A DNA stretch of 64,000 bases from an uncultured Clostridia bacterium (GCA_934444735.1 CAKSDE010000004.1:1-64000); one strand, 5' to 3'. Positions 1-7,762 are shown, counted from the first letter of the stretch. Notes: generated by a model from the letters alone, not told the origin. Program-made: numbers and translations.

Positions 1-187
1 AAAATAGCGGCGTATCTTGCCATTTACAACTACTTGACTTAACAAGAAGTACGCCGGCGCGTCTTTAAATAACAATCTGCTTGTTTATTTGAAAATAAAC
101 GGCGTATTTTATCATTATTCAATGCTCGGCGCGACATAGATGCAGTTGCATTTCATAAAGGCAATCTACTTTAAAATAAAAAAAACG
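1..187. repeat. Two diverged copies of the ~110-bp intergenic repeat
   Basis: Two head-to-tail units (about 1-91 and 92-187) resemble the array at 889-1437. Both have the opening AAAATA.xCGGCGTAT, a TTGCCATT or TATCATTATTCAA segment, a central hairpin region (CTTGACTTAACAAGAAGTACGCC in the first; degenerate in the second) and the closing CAATCTGCTTGTTT or CAATCTACTTT. The second ends just before the ribosome site of the reductase at 197. No gene is visible here. The units may continue left of the window. Confidence 0.75.
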
Positions 188-196
188 GAGAAAGAT

Positions 197-889
197 ATGG
201 AAAAAGTTTTGGTTACAGGTGCATCGGGCGCAATAGGAAAAAGTATTGCCGAGATGTTTTTAAATAAAGGATACAGAGTTTTTGCGGGATTTAACCGTCA
301 TCCGATTGAGCTTGACGGAGTAACACCCGTATTTTTGGACGTCACCTCACCCGATGCGGTAAATGATGCGGCAGAAAAAATCGGCGGTGTGGATATTTTG
401 GTCAATAACAGCGGTATCTCACAGCAAAAACTCTTCAGTGATATAACCGAGTCGGACTGGGACAATATGTTTGATGTGAACATAAAAGGAATGTTTCTTA
501 CGACAAAAGCGTTTTTGCCGCACATGATCCACAAAAAAAGTGGCAGGATTATAAATATATCCTCAATATGGGGAGAAGTCGGCGCAAGCTGTGAGGTACA
601 TTATTCTGCCTCGAAAGCGGCGGTTATAGGATTCACCAAAGCGCTTGCAAAAGAGCTTGCGCTCTCGGGAATAACGGTAAACTGTGTGTCGCCCGGCATG
701 ACCGACACCCCCATGAATGCTCATTTAACCCCTGAGGATATAGCGGAGATTGAGTCTGAGATTCCTCTAAAGCGTCAGGCAAAACCCGAAGAGATAGCGG
801 ACGCCGTTTATTTTTTTGCATCAGATCTTTCAAACTACACAACAGGGCAAGTTATCAGTGTATCCGGCGGCTGGAATCTCTCCACGTGA
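197..889 (+). CDS. Short-chain dehydrogenase/reductase (FabG-like)
   Basis: A classical SDR of 230 aa, a probable NAD(P)H-dependent carbonyl reductase. The cofactor glycine motif TGASGAIG is at residues 7-14, NNSG at 70-73, and the catalytic Ser123-Tyr136-Lys140 set has the spacing usual for the family. The C-terminal GQVISVSGGW is typical of 3-oxoacyl-ACP reductase-like proteins. I chose the ATG at 197 because CGGAGAAAGAT precedes it; an upstream in-frame ATG at 140 lies inside repeat DNA and would add 19 unlikely residues. The gene stands alone between repeats, so a role in fatty-acid synthesis (true FabG) is not supported by context; reduction of a sugar or polyol is equally possible. Its stop codon (ACG TGA) coincides with the first bases of the downstream repeat array. 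Confidence 0.92.
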   Translation: MEKVLVTGASGAIGKSIAEMFLNKGYRVFAGFNRHPIELDGVTPVFLDVTSPDAVNDAAEKIGGVDILVNNSGISQQKLFSDITESDWDNMFDVNIKGMFLTTKAFLPHMIHKKSGRIINISSIWGEVGASCEVHYSASKAAVIGFTKALAKELALSGITVNCVSPGMTDTPMNAHLTPEDIAEIESEIPLKRQAKPEEIADAVYFFASDLSNYTTGQVISVSGGWNLST

Positions 890-1437
890 AAAATAAACGG
901 CGTATCTTGTCATTATTCAATACTTGACGTACAAAGAGTACGCCTACGCATTTCATAAAGGCAATCTACTTGTTTCTTTTCCACGTGGTGATAATTGAAA
1001 AATAAGCGGTGTACCTTGCCATTATTCAATACTTGACGTACGTTAGAGTACGCAGTCGTATTTTATAAAGGCAATCTACTTGTTTCTTTTCCACGTGGTG
1101 ATAATTGAAAAATAAGCGGTGTACCTTGCCATTATTCAATACTTGACGTACAAAGAGTACGCCTACGTATTTCATAATAACAATCTACTTGTTTATTTTC
1201 CGTGTGGCGGTAAATTGAAAAATAAGCAGCATATCTTGTCATTTGCAGCCGCTTGATGTACGCAAAAGTACGCCGGCGCGTCTTTAAATAACAATCTACT
1301 TGTTTCTTTTCCGCGTGGTGATAATTGAAAAATAAGGGGTGTACCTTGCCATTATTCAGCTGCTTGGCGTAAAGTAGAGTACGCAGTCGCATTTTATAAA
1401 GGCAATTTGCTTGTTTATTTTCTGCGTGGCGGTAATT
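889..1437. repeat. Tandem array of five ~110-bp repeat units
   Basis: Units begin GAAAAATAA at about 889, 997, 1107, 1217 and 1327, with a partial start at 1438, so the period is 108-111 bp. Each has TTGCC or TTGTC near its start, GGCAATCT or AACAATCT near its end, and a central hairpin such as GACGTAC-loop-GTACGCC. Most units end with a CCACGTGG-like palindrome (981-988, 1091-1098; varied later). Units differ at many positions, mostly in the hairpin loop and arms. There are no unique spacers, so this is not CRISPR. It fills the space between the reductase stop codon and the vanZ-like gene. Related single copies are at 1-187, 19553-19680 and, degraded, 39540-39605. Confidence 0.9.
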
Positions 1438-1444
1438 GAAAAAT

Positions 1445-1464
1445 GTTAGTTTTACAATTACCTA
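1445..1464 (+). promoter_or_regulatory. 20-nt conserved upstream element, copy 1 (possible promoter)
   Basis: GTTAGTTTTACAATTACCTA occurs here, 33 nt before the vanZ-like start, and again at 4939-4958 before the ACT-domain gene, identical over 20 nt. Both copies follow an AATTGAAAA or AATTGGAAAA stretch like the repeat-unit boundary. TTTACA could serve as a -35 box; at the second site TATAAA follows after 16 nt. Whether it is a promoter or a repeat remnant cannot be told from sequence. Confidence 0.5.
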
Positions 1465-1496
1465 TATAAAACAAAAATATGGAGGCAAAAAATTAA

Positions 1497-1952
1497 ATGA
1501 AAAAAAAGACGGTAAAAATCATATTTGCTTTTTTATTTATTTTAATGACGGTGTTTATCTGGAATAATTCCGCAAAAGATGCTATCGAGTCCACAAACCA
1601 GAGCAGCGGCTTTGTCAAGTTTTTCTTAAAGTCTGGAATATGCTCGGATACCGATACGGCAACTGTGATTGTGCGAAAGCTCGCCCACCTTACGGAATTT
1701 TTTATGCAGAGTGCATTTTTATCGGTTTGCCTTTTTAAGGATTTTCCGAAAAAGCTTATCTATGTGCTCTTTTCGGGACTTTTGACGGCTTGTGTGGACG
1801 AATTTATACAATCGTTTTTTGAGGGTAGAGGGAGTCTTGTATCCGACGTATTTATAGACTTTTCGGGGACGGTATTCTGTGTTATTATATTTGTGCTTTT
1901 ATGGCTTTTGATAAAGAAATTTACCGAAAAACAGAGAGGAAAACAGGTATGA
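1497..1952 (+). CDS. VanZ-like integral membrane protein
   Basis: A 151-aa membrane protein of the VanZ family. The family signature is visible: RKLAHLTEF at residues 60-68, DEFIQ at 101-105 and acidic residues D117 and D121 in SDVFIDFSG. There is an N-terminal membrane segment (about 7-24), a middle one (about 70-100) and a last one (about 121-140). VanZ proteins were first linked to low-level teicoplanin resistance, but most homologues have no known function. GGAGG ends 11 nt before the ATG. The stop overlaps the next start as ATGA, so it is probably translated together with cardiolipin synthase; a joint role in the envelope is plausible (inference). Confidence 0.88.
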   Translation: MKKKTVKIIFAFLFILMTVFIWNNSAKDAIESTNQSSGFVKFFLKSGICSDTDTATVIVRKLAHLTEFFMQSAFLSVCLFKDFPKKLIYVLFSGLLTACVDEFIQSFFEGRGSLVSDVFIDFSGTVFCVIIFVLLWLLIKKFTEKQRGKQV

Positions 1953-3358
1953 GATTGAATATGGGATTTTTATGGATTTATTCGATAAACATTATTCTTA
2001 TAATTGTGGTGGTCTGCTTTCAGAAAAAAGAGCCGATAGTCGCAATGGCTTGGGTTTTGTGCTTTATCGCGCTCCCGGTTGTCGGTGCGGTTATCTACAT
2101 TGTTTTCGGAGTAGGACTCAAAAACAGAACAAAGAAAAAATATCTTGAAAAGACAAATGCGAGTCTTTCGTTCTTTACAGGGTTAAAGAGTCAGAAAATA
2201 CCCGAAAAATACGCTCATATGGTGAATTATTTCAAAAATACCTCGCACAGTGTCCTTACCGACAACAATTCGGTAGAGATTTTTACAGACGCGCGCGACA
2301 AATACGAGGCTCTTCTAAAGGATATAGAGGGCGCAAAGGAAACGGTGAATTTATTGTATTTCATAGTGCGCGATGATAAAATCGGGACAAGGCTTATAAA
2401 GCTTTTGGAGAAAAAGGCGGACGAGGGCGTTCAGATTCGGTTTTTGTATGACGGTTTCGGCTCTCTTCTGACGCCATACCGTACCTTTAAAAAGCTCAAA
2501 CACAAGAAAAACGGCCATGTTGCGGCATTCTTCCCTCTTACGATTTTTTCCTATTCGCTGATAAACCACAGGAACCACAGAAAACTTGCGATAATAGACG
2601 GAAAAATCGCATATCTTGGCGGAATGAATATCGGGGACGAGTATATGGGACTGAAAAAGCCGTCACCCTGGCGCGATACGCATATGCGCATTGTTGGGGA
2701 TTCGGTGCAGGAAATACAGAGAATTTTCTGCCTTGACTGGGAATTTACCACGGGTGAAAACATAAAGGATAATTCGGCGCTCTTTTTCAAAAAACCGGAG
2801 CCGGTCGAAAATTATCTGCCGATGCAGATTGTCGCAAGCGGTCCCGACTCAAAATGCGATGAAATTGAAACGGGCATAATAAAGATGATGTCGCACGCGC
2901 AAAAATACATATATATTCAGACGCCGTACTTTTCGCCCGATTCGTCATTTTTGGACGCAATCCTGACCGCGGCGCAGGAAGGCATAGATGTCCGCTTGAT
3001 GATACCGTCTGTGCCTGACAAAAAATACGTATACTACACCACAATATCTTACATGGACGAGCTTTTAAAGGCGGGTGTGAGGGTGTATCTTTATCCCGGG
3101 TTTATCCATTCAAAAACGGCGGTGTGCGATGATGAGGTTTCGACAATCGGTACGACAAACATTGATGTGCGCAGCTTTACTCTGCATTTTGAGGTAAATG
3201 CGTTTATGTACAGTGCCGATGAGGCGGTAAAAAACAGGGATATATTTTTGGAGGATCAAAAGATAAGCCATGAATTGAGCTATGAAGAATACAGTAAAAG
3301 AGGACTTATAAACACGATGAAAGAAGGCTTTTTCAGGCTTTTTTCACCTATCATGTAG
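1949..3358 (+). CDS. cls: Cardiolipin synthase (phospholipase D superfamily)
   Basis: Condenses phosphatidylglycerol molecules into cardiolipin at the membrane. The 469-aa protein has two N-terminal membrane segments (about 5-23 and 31-55) followed by two phospholipase D catalytic motifs, HRKLAIID at residues 210-217 and HSKTAVCD at 387-394, the HKD pair of bacterial Cls. An in-frame start at 1901 would add 16 residues inside vanZ. I prefer ATG at 1949: AGAGAGGA lies 8 nt upstream and the ATGA overlap with the vanZ stop suggests coupling. Length and layout are normal for the family. It is followed 10 nt later by the rRNA methyltransferase gene, probably in the same transcript. Confidence 0.95.
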   Translation: MRLNMGFLWIYSINIILIIVVVCFQKKEPIVAMAWVLCFIALPVVGAVIYIVFGVGLKNRTKKKYLEKTNASLSFFTGLKSQKIPEKYAHMVNYFKNTSHSVLTDNNSVEIFTDARDKYEALLKDIEGAKETVNLLYFIVRDDKIGTRLIKLLEKKADEGVQIRFLYDGFGSLLTPYRTFKKLKHKKNGHVAAFFPLTIFSYSLINHRNHRKLAIIDGKIAYLGGMNIGDEYMGLKKPSPWRDTHMRIVGDSVQEIQRIFCLDWEFTTGENIKDNSALFFKKPEPVENYLPMQIVASGPDSKCDEIETGIIKMMSHAQKYIYIQTPYFSPDSSFLDAILTAAQEGIDVRLMIPSVPDKKYVYYTTISYMDELLKAGVRVYLYPGFIHSKTAVCDDEVSTIGTTNIDVRSFTLHFEVNAFMYSADEAVKNRDIFLEDQKISHELSYEEYSKRGLINTMKEGFFRLFSPIM

Positions 3359-3368
3359 GGGGTTTGAA

Positions 3369-4694
3369 GTGGAACTACCGTTGGATTTTATAAAAAGAAT
3401 GAAAGATATGCTCGGCAGTGAGTACGAAGATTTTGAAAAAGCTTTCTGCGAGGGCGAGAGCTATTCTGCCATGCGCATAAATACCTTAAAGGATATACCA
3501 AAGGAGTTAAAAGCCGTTACCGATAAGCTTGAGAAAGTACCCTGGTGCGATTTTGGGTATTATGTCGGAAAGGATACGATAAACGGGAAAAGCCCGTTTC
3601 ATGCATCGGGACTTTTCTATTTTCAAGAGCCCTCGGCGATGTCGGCAGTCGCGGCACTCGGAATAGATGAGGGCGATTTTGTGCTGGATTTGTGCGCCGC
3701 GCCCGGCGGAAAGGCGACATATGCCGCACAAATGCTAAACGGCACGGGACTTTTGATTGCAAATGAGATAGTGAAAAAAAGAAGCGCGGTGCTCTCCGAG
3801 AATATCGAGAGAATGGGGATTAAGAATGCGGTTGTGACGAATGAAACACCTGCAAGGCTGGCGGAAAAATACCCCAGATTTTTTGATAAGATTATAGTTG
3901 ACGCGCCGTGTTCGGGTGAGGGAATGTTTCGAAAAGAGCCAAAAGCACTTGTGGAATGGAGCGTGGAGCATACAGAATCATGCGCCGTCCGCCAAAAGCT
4001 CATAATAGACTCGGCGATAGATATGCTCTCCCCCGGCGGCAGGCTCATATATTCGACCTGCACCTTTGCGCCCTGTGAAAATGAGGGTGTCGCCGAGTAT
4101 ATTTTGAGTAAACCCGATATGCGGCTTGTGCCGATTGATATGCCGTATTTCTCGCCCGGCAGAGGTGAGTGGATCGGCTCGGATATGGATTTTAGCGCAG
4201 CAAAGCGAATTTTTCCGCATAAAAATAAGGGCGAAGGACATTTTCTTGCGCTCTTTGAAAAGTGCGGAGAAAAGAGAAAAAAGGTTTTTAAGGAAAAAAT
4301 AACCGAACCCGATAAATCATACCGCGAATTTGAAAAAGAGTATTTAAATGTTAAATTTTCGGGGAATTTTGTTATGTTCGGCGAGAATCTGTATCTTTTG
4401 CCGCAGGGTGCGGATATTGATAAAATAAAGGTGGAGCGCGCCGGACTTTATATGGGACAGTGTAAAAAAGGGCGGTTTGAGCCGTCGCACGCACTCGCGC
4501 TTGCCCTAAAAAAAGGCGAGATAAAAAACACATTTGAAACCGACTCCCCCGAAAAATATTTAAGGGGCGAAACGCTCATTTCGGATATATCGGGGTGGTG
4601 CGCCGTTACATATTGCGGTGTAAATCTCGGCTGGGCAAAGGGTTCGCAGGGTATATTGAAAAACAAGTACCCAAAACAGCTAAGACAAATATAG
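3369..4694 (+). CDS. rRNA cytosine-C5 methyltransferase (RsmF/NOL1/NOP2/Sun family)
   Basis: An S-adenosylmethionine-dependent RNA m5C methyltransferase, 441 aa. The SAM-binding motif DLCAAPGGKA lies near residues 106-115. Both family cysteines are present: C181 in DAPCSGEG (motif IV) and C231 in YSTCTF (motif VI). The C-terminal ~150 residues match the extra RNA-binding region of RsmF-type proteins. Translation starts at GTG 3369, 6 nt after TAGGGGG. The stop codon TAG supplies the first G of the structured repeat element starting at 4694. RsmF is the best family match; the exact rRNA position methylated cannot be read from the sequence. Confidence 0.93.
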   Translation: MELPLDFIKRMKDMLGSEYEDFEKAFCEGESYSAMRINTLKDIPKELKAVTDKLEKVPWCDFGYYVGKDTINGKSPFHASGLFYFQEPSAMSAVAALGIDEGDFVLDLCAAPGGKATYAAQMLNGTGLLIANEIVKKRSAVLSENIERMGIKNAVVTNETPARLAEKYPRFFDKIIVDAPCSGEGMFRKEPKALVEWSVEHTESCAVRQKLIIDSAIDMLSPGGRLIYSTCTFAPCENEGVAEYILSKPDMRLVPIDMPYFSPGRGEWIGSDMDFSAAKRIFPHKNKGEGHFLALFEKCGEKRKKVFKEKITEPDKSYREFEKEYLNVKFSGNFVMFGENLYLLPQGADIDKIKVERAGLYMGQCKKGRFEPSHALALALKKGEIKNTFETDSPEKYLRGETLISDISGWCAVTYCGVNLGWAKGSQGILKNKYPKQLRQI

Positions 4695-4903
4695 GGGATG
4701 TAAAAAAACTCCGGAACGCAAGAAAGGAAGCAAATACAGATATTATAGAAAATATAATTGTTGTGGTTTGATATTTCATAGAATTATTTCCTTTCTTGCT
4801 ATCAACAAACTTCGCCTCTCGGCGTACCCACGTACGCCGTCGGGTATCCCAAAGCCAAGGCTTTGGCTCAGTTTGTTAATTCCAAAGCTTTTTTCCTATC
4901 CCC
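4694..4903 (+). repeat. Long structured repeat element L1
   Basis: The outer ends form an imperfect inverted repeat, GGGGATGTAAAAAAAC to CTTTTTTCCTATCCCC, with TCCGGAA facing TTCCAAA inside it. Within lie hairpin 1 (GCAAGAAAGGAA 4718-4729 with TTCCTTTCTTGC 4788-4799, perfect), hairpin 2 (AACAAACT 4804-4811 with AGTTTGTT 4870-4877) enclosing the core GGCGTAC-CCAC-GTACGCC (4821-4838) followed by GTCGGG, and a small hairpin AAAGCC-AA-GGCTTT (4851-4864). It starts on the last base of the upstream stop codon. A closely similar copy in reverse orientation is at 55902-56140. Confidence 0.85.
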
Positions 4904-4938
4904 TTAAAAAAATTACCTAAGAGTTTTAATTGGAAAAC

Positions 4939-4958
4939 GTTAGTTTTACAATTACCTA
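4939..4958 (+). promoter_or_regulatory. 20-nt conserved upstream element, copy 2 (possible promoter)
   Basis: Identical to 1445-1464 over 20 nt. TTTACA followed after 16 nt by TATAAA would make a reasonable vegetative promoter just ahead of the ribosome site AAAAGGAG of the ACT-domain gene at 4986. Confidence 0.5.
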
Positions 4959-4985
4959 AACTAAATTATAAAAAGGAGTATAGTT

Positions 4986-5345
4986 ATGGAGATAAAAATA
5001 TTAGACGGTGAATTTTCGGTTGCGCAATTTGAGAAGATGCCGGAAAAGATAGAGGGAATAAATTTTTGCGCGGTAACGGAGGAGGAAATATCTGTTCTTT
5101 GCAGAACAGATCTGATGCCCGAAAACCCGACAAAGTGCGAGGACGGATTCTCGGGGCTTATGATTTCGGGAACGCTTGATTTTTCGCTTATCGGGATAAT
5201 TTCGCGCATATCAACGATTCTTGCCGATAATGCGATTGCGGTTTTTGTGGTTTCGACCTTTAACACCGATTACATATTCGTGAAAAAAGAGGAATTGGCT
5301 CTGAGCTGCCAACTGCTTTCGGCAAGCGGATATGATATACTGTAA
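4986..5345 (+). CDS. ACT-domain protein (CASTOR-like ACT family)
   Basis: A stand-alone 119-aa protein matching small bacterial ACT-domain proteins. The C-terminal part (residues ~50-115), with GLMISGTLDFSLIGIISRIS and then VFVVSTFNTDYIFVKK, is the typical ACT pattern: a strand, a helix starting with a small-residue turn, then the STFNTDYI strand. ACT domains bind amino acids and regulate other proteins; no partner is evident here. AAAAGGAG precedes the ATG by about 8 nt. The next gene is on the opposite strand and their stops are 3 nt apart, so the gene is probably transcribed alone from the element at 4939. Fairly sure of the family, not of the ligand. Confidence 0.85.
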   Translation: MEIKILDGEFSVAQFEKMPEKIEGINFCAVTEEEISVLCRTDLMPENPTKCEDGFSGLMISGTLDFSLIGIISRISTILADNAIAVFVVSTFNTDYIFVKKEELALSCQLLSASGYDIL

Positions 5346-5348
5346 ATT

Positions 5349-5522
5349 TTAAGAATTTTCGTTTATATTTTCAAGAGCTACTCTTACAGCCTCGACAACA
5401 AATGCCGTAAACGTGCAGTTTTTGCCTTGAATGGCTTCTTCAACGGCTTCGATTACATCATTCGGAAAACGTATGCATTTGTTTGTCGTGGGCGGAATAT
5501 TCGGAATTTGAAATTTTTTCAT
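5349..5522 (-). CDS. Small ribbon-helix-helix-like protein
   Basis: A 57-aa protein with the look of a ribbon-helix-helix (Arc/MetJ/CopG-type) DNA-binding fold: a short strand NKCIRFPNDV, a helix EAVEEAIQG, then TFTAFVVEAVRVALENI as the second helix. I chose ATG at 5522 because AGAGGTG lies 7 nt upstream; a GTG at 5531 would overlap that site. It diverges from the SLOG gene at 5660 and converges tail to tail with the ACT gene. No toxin gene is next to it, so an antitoxin role has no support. It may regulate itself or the SLOG gene across the 137-bp divergent region (inference). Confidence 0.75.
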   Translation of the reverse strand: MKKFQIPNIPPTTNKCIRFPNDVIEAVEEAIQGKNCTFTAFVVEAVRVALENINENS

Positions 5523-5585
5523 TATAATCACCTCTGCAATACGATTATATATAAAAATATATTTAATGTCTGCATAACAAATGTA

Positions 5586-5614
5586 TTGCGTTTTTATTAT
5601 AGGTGTGTTATAAT
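5586..5614 (+). promoter_or_regulatory. Vegetative-type promoter of the SLOG gene
   Basis: TTGCGT (5586-5591), a 17-nt spacer and TATAAT (5609-5614) lie 46 nt before the SLOG start. Spacing and -10 box are ideal; the -35 box matches three to four of six positions. Confidence 0.7.
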
Positions 5615-5659
5615 ATAAGTATACATAAATTATCAGGTGAATTTTAAAGGAGAAGAAAA

Positions 5660-5992
5660 ATGAAAGTAATGGTTGCCGGTTCGAGAGGAATCGATAATAT
5701 CAATATAGATCAATATATGCCCGCGGATATGACAATGCTTATATCGGGCGGTGCAAGGGGAATTGATACATTGGCGGAAAAGTATGCCGACCGCATGAAT
5801 ATTCCGAAAACGATCATACGCCCGGACTATCTCCGTTACGGTAAGCGTGCGCCTTTGGTCAGAAACCGTGAGATGGTTGAGATGGCTGATCTTGTAGTAA
5901 TAATCTGGGACGGAAAATCCCACGGTACCGGCTACACATTAGACTATGCAATAAAGTGCAACAAGCACATCAAACTTAATTATATTGAGTAA
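5660..5992 (+). CDS. SLOG-fold protein (DUF2493/YspA-like)
   Basis: A 110-aa single-domain protein. GSRGID at residues 8-13, SGGARGIDTLAEKYA at about 37-51 and the C-terminal GKSHGTGYTLDYA are characteristic of small SLOG (SMF/DprA-LOG) proteins of the DUF2493 type, which are thought to bind nucleotides or nucleotide-derived ligands. Function of stand-alone members is unknown. AAAGGAGAAG precedes the ATG. It has its own promoter at 5586. The stop codon is joined directly to the tandem repeat pair at 5991. No effector gene that would suggest a SLOG-based defence module lies beside it. Confidence 0.85.
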   Translation: MKVMVAGSRGIDNINIDQYMPADMTMLISGGARGIDTLAEKYADRMNIPKTIIRPDYLRYGKRAPLVRNREMVEMADLVVIIWDGKSHGTGYTLDYAIKCNKHIKLNYIE

Positions 5993-6280
5993 AAAACCGC
6001 ACCTAAGAAATTTTACTCACCCTCGGAGTATATGCATACGCCGTCGGGCGAGTCAAAGCCTTGGCTTTGATGAGTAAAAATTCTTAATCACAGCTTTTCA
6101 CTCAATATTTTTTTAAGAAGTAAAAAAGCAGCACCTAAGAAATTTTACTCACCCTCGGAGTATATGCATACGCCGTCGGGCGAGTCAAAGCCTCGGCTTT
6201 GATGAGTAAAAAGTCTTAATCACAGCTTTTTACTCAATATTTTTTTAAGAAGTAAAAAAACCGCACCAAAGAAATTTTTT
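5991..6280 (+). repeat. Tandem structured repeat elements L2 and L3 (132-bp period)
   Basis: Two nearly identical 132-bp units (starting 5991 and about 6122) and the truncated start of a third (about 6254-6280). Each opens AAAAAAxCxGCACC, has outer arms TAAGAAATTTTACTCA facing TGAGTAAAAATTCTTA, the core CTCGGAGTAT-ATGC-ATACGCCGTCGGG (6022-6047 and 6154-6180), and a small AAAGCCTTGGCTTT hairpin. In this copy the core arms read GTAT/ATAC where the others read GTAC/GTAC, a paired change. The first unit begins within the TAA stop of the SLOG gene. Confidence 0.88.
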
Positions 6281-6300
6281 TAAAGTAAAAACCTTATCTA

Positions 6301-6335
6301 AAAAAACTAACGGCTCAACGAGCCGTTAGTTTTTT
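6301..6335. terminator. Bidirectional intrinsic terminator
   Basis: Perfect 16-bp stem AAAAAACTAACGGCTC / GAGCCGTTAGTTTTTT with a 3-nt loop, A-run on one side and T-run on the other, between convergent genes (SLOG plus, XRE minus). Just beyond it, about 6352-6378, GCGGTCTGAACTTTTTTTAC followed by ATTCCC is an isolated right end of a long repeat element. Confidence 0.9.
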
Positions 6336-6380
6336 ATAAATTTACCCTTTTGCGGTCTGAACTTTTTTTACATTCCCATG

Positions 6381-6734
6381 TCAGTATTTTATGTATTCTT
6401 CCTTGGTCGCTATAAAATCACAATATTCGACTATGTGTCTTAATCCTTCGGGAGTATATCTGTTCAGATTAACGTTAAATTCCCTCGGTATTGTCACGGT
6501 TGTATAGTCATCCTCATTTAAACAGCAAAAATATTCGGACGATACTGAAAAGGCCTCGCATATCTGAATCATGTCTATTGCACTCGGTTCAGCTTCTCCC
6601 GCCTCCCAGTTTGAATATGTAGTTCTCGATACTCCCACTTTATCAGCTGCCTCGTTTTTGCTGAGACCGTTATTTATACGCAGCTGTTTTAAGCGCTCTG
6701 CCATAAGACGAAGATTAAAAATTGCAAATGTCAT
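6381..6734 (-). CDS. XRE-family helix-turn-helix regulator
   Basis: A 117-aa protein with a Cro/CI-type HTH at residues ~13-67: ERLKQLRINNGLSKNEAADK, then VSRTTYSNWEAGEAEPS. The C-terminal ~45 residues have no recognisable domain. It overlaps the KDG kinase stop as ATGA, so it is probably translated with the kinase and may control the KDG/KDPG genes (inference). A second ATG at 6704 would give a 107-aa protein beginning MAERLKQL, closer to the usual HTH start but with no ribosome site; the start is therefore uncertain. Confidence 0.85.
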   Translation of the reverse strand: MTFAIFNLRLMAERLKQLRINNGLSKNEAADKVGVSRTTYSNWEAGEAEPSAIDMIQICEAFSVSSEYFCCLNEDDYTTVTIPREFNVNLNRYTPEGLRHIVEYCDFIATKEEYIKY

Positions 6735-7762
6735 CTTTGTACTCTTCCCGATCCGTCGCCGCCGGCAAGATTTTCAACGTCTGCACGGCTTACAAGGTTA
6801 AAGTCTCCCGGAATGGTGTGTTTTAAAGCAGATGCCGCAACACCGAATTCGAGTGCGTCTTTAAAGTTTTTGCCGTCCAAAAATCCGCATATTACACCGC
6901 CGGCAAATGAGTCGCCGCCGCCTACACGGTCTACTATCGGTGTAATTCTGTATTTTCTCGAATGATAAAATTCTTTTGTATCTCTGTCGTAGATGCAAGC
7001 CGACCAGCCGTTATCCGATGCCGAGTAGCTTTCTCTCAATGAGCTGATTACATACTTAAAGTTGAACTTATCGACCATCTGCTTGAATATGTCCTGATAG
7101 CCTGAAAGCTCCAGTTCACCGCTTGTAACGTCGGTTTTGCCGGGTTTGAATCCGAGAACCTTTTCGGCGTCCTCTTCGTTTCCGATGCAGACATCAACAT
7201 ACTGCATGAGGTTTGACATAACCTTTTGCGCTTTTTCCGAGCTCCAGAGCTTTTTGCGGAAGTTTAAGTCACACGAAACCGTGATTCCCTTTGCTTTTGC
7301 AGCTTTTAGTGCCGCCTCGCAAAGCTCTGCCGCTTTGTCCGAAACAGCCGGTGTGATACCTGTGAAGTGGAACCAGTCAGCTCCCTCAAAGATTTCGTCA
7401 AAGTCAAAATCTGAGATTTCCGCAGTTGAGATAGATGAGTGAGCGCGGTCATATACAACGTTTGACGCTCTCATTGCGGCGCCTGTTTCCAAGAAGTATA
7501 TACCGAGTCTTTCACCGCCGCGCGCGATATGCTTTGTTTCAACATTGAGTTTTCTAAGAGCCGCAACAGCACATTCGCCGATCGGATTTTCGGGAACCTT
7601 TGTGATAAATTCCGCATCGTGACCGTAGTTTGCCAAAGATACCGCAACGTTTGCCTCGCCGCCGCCGTAGCATACGTCAAACTCGTCTGCCTGTATAAAT
7701 TTTTCGTTGTTCGGGGTAGATAATCTGAGCATGATCTCTCCCATAGTTACAATCTTTGCCAT
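6731..7762 (-). CDS. kdgK: 2-keto-3-deoxygluconate kinase (PfkB family)
   Basis: Phosphorylates 2-keto-3-deoxy-D-gluconate to KDPG in the cytoplasm, a step in pectin and uronate breakdown. The 343-aa protein has the PfkB N-terminal glycine pattern (CYGGGEANVAVSLA, residues 31-44) and the C-terminal signature GGGDSF at 281-286 with the catalytic base D284. Length is usual for KdgK. AGAGAGGAAAA precedes the ATG. The KDPG aldolase gene lies upstream on the same strand, separated by the GH29 gene and repeat element L4; together they would take KDG to pyruvate and glyceraldehyde 3-phosphate. A different sugar-acid substrate within PfkB is possible, but the aldolase makes KDG most likely. Confidence 0.9.
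   Translation of the reverse strand: MAKIVTMGEIMLRLSTPNNEKFIQADEFDVCYGGGEANVAVSLANYGHDAEFITKVPENPIGECAVAALRKLNVETKHIARGGERLGIYFLETGAAMRASNVVYDRAHSSISTAEISDFDFDEIFEGADWFHFTGITPAVSDKAAELCEAALKAAKAKGITVSCDLNFRKKLWSSEKAQKVMSNLMQYVDVCIGNEEDAEKVLGFKPGKTDVTSGELELSGYQDIFKQMVDKFNFKYVISSLRESYSASDNGWSACIYDRDTKEFYHSRKYRITPIVDRVGGGDSFAGGVICGFLDGKNFKDALEFGVAASALKHTIPGDFNLVSRADVENLAGGDGSGRVQR

Noticed and set aside
1132..1392. 86-aa minus-strand reading frame in the repeat array
   Set aside because: It simply reads through the repeat units (its own sequence repeats with the unit) and has no ribosome site.
889..1437. CRISPR array
   Set aside because: The ~110-bp units follow each other without unique spacers, vary along their whole length, and no cas gene is in the window.
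4821..4844. Group II intron domain V in the GTACGCC core
   Set aside because: The GTAC-loop-GTACGCC hairpin superficially recalls domain V, but the AGC triad and bulge are missing, and no intron reverse transcriptase or other intron domain is seen.
5349..5992. Toxin-antitoxin or SLOG-based defence module
   Set aside because: A ribbon-helix-helix protein and a SLOG protein are divergent neighbours, but no toxin or effector gene accompanies them.
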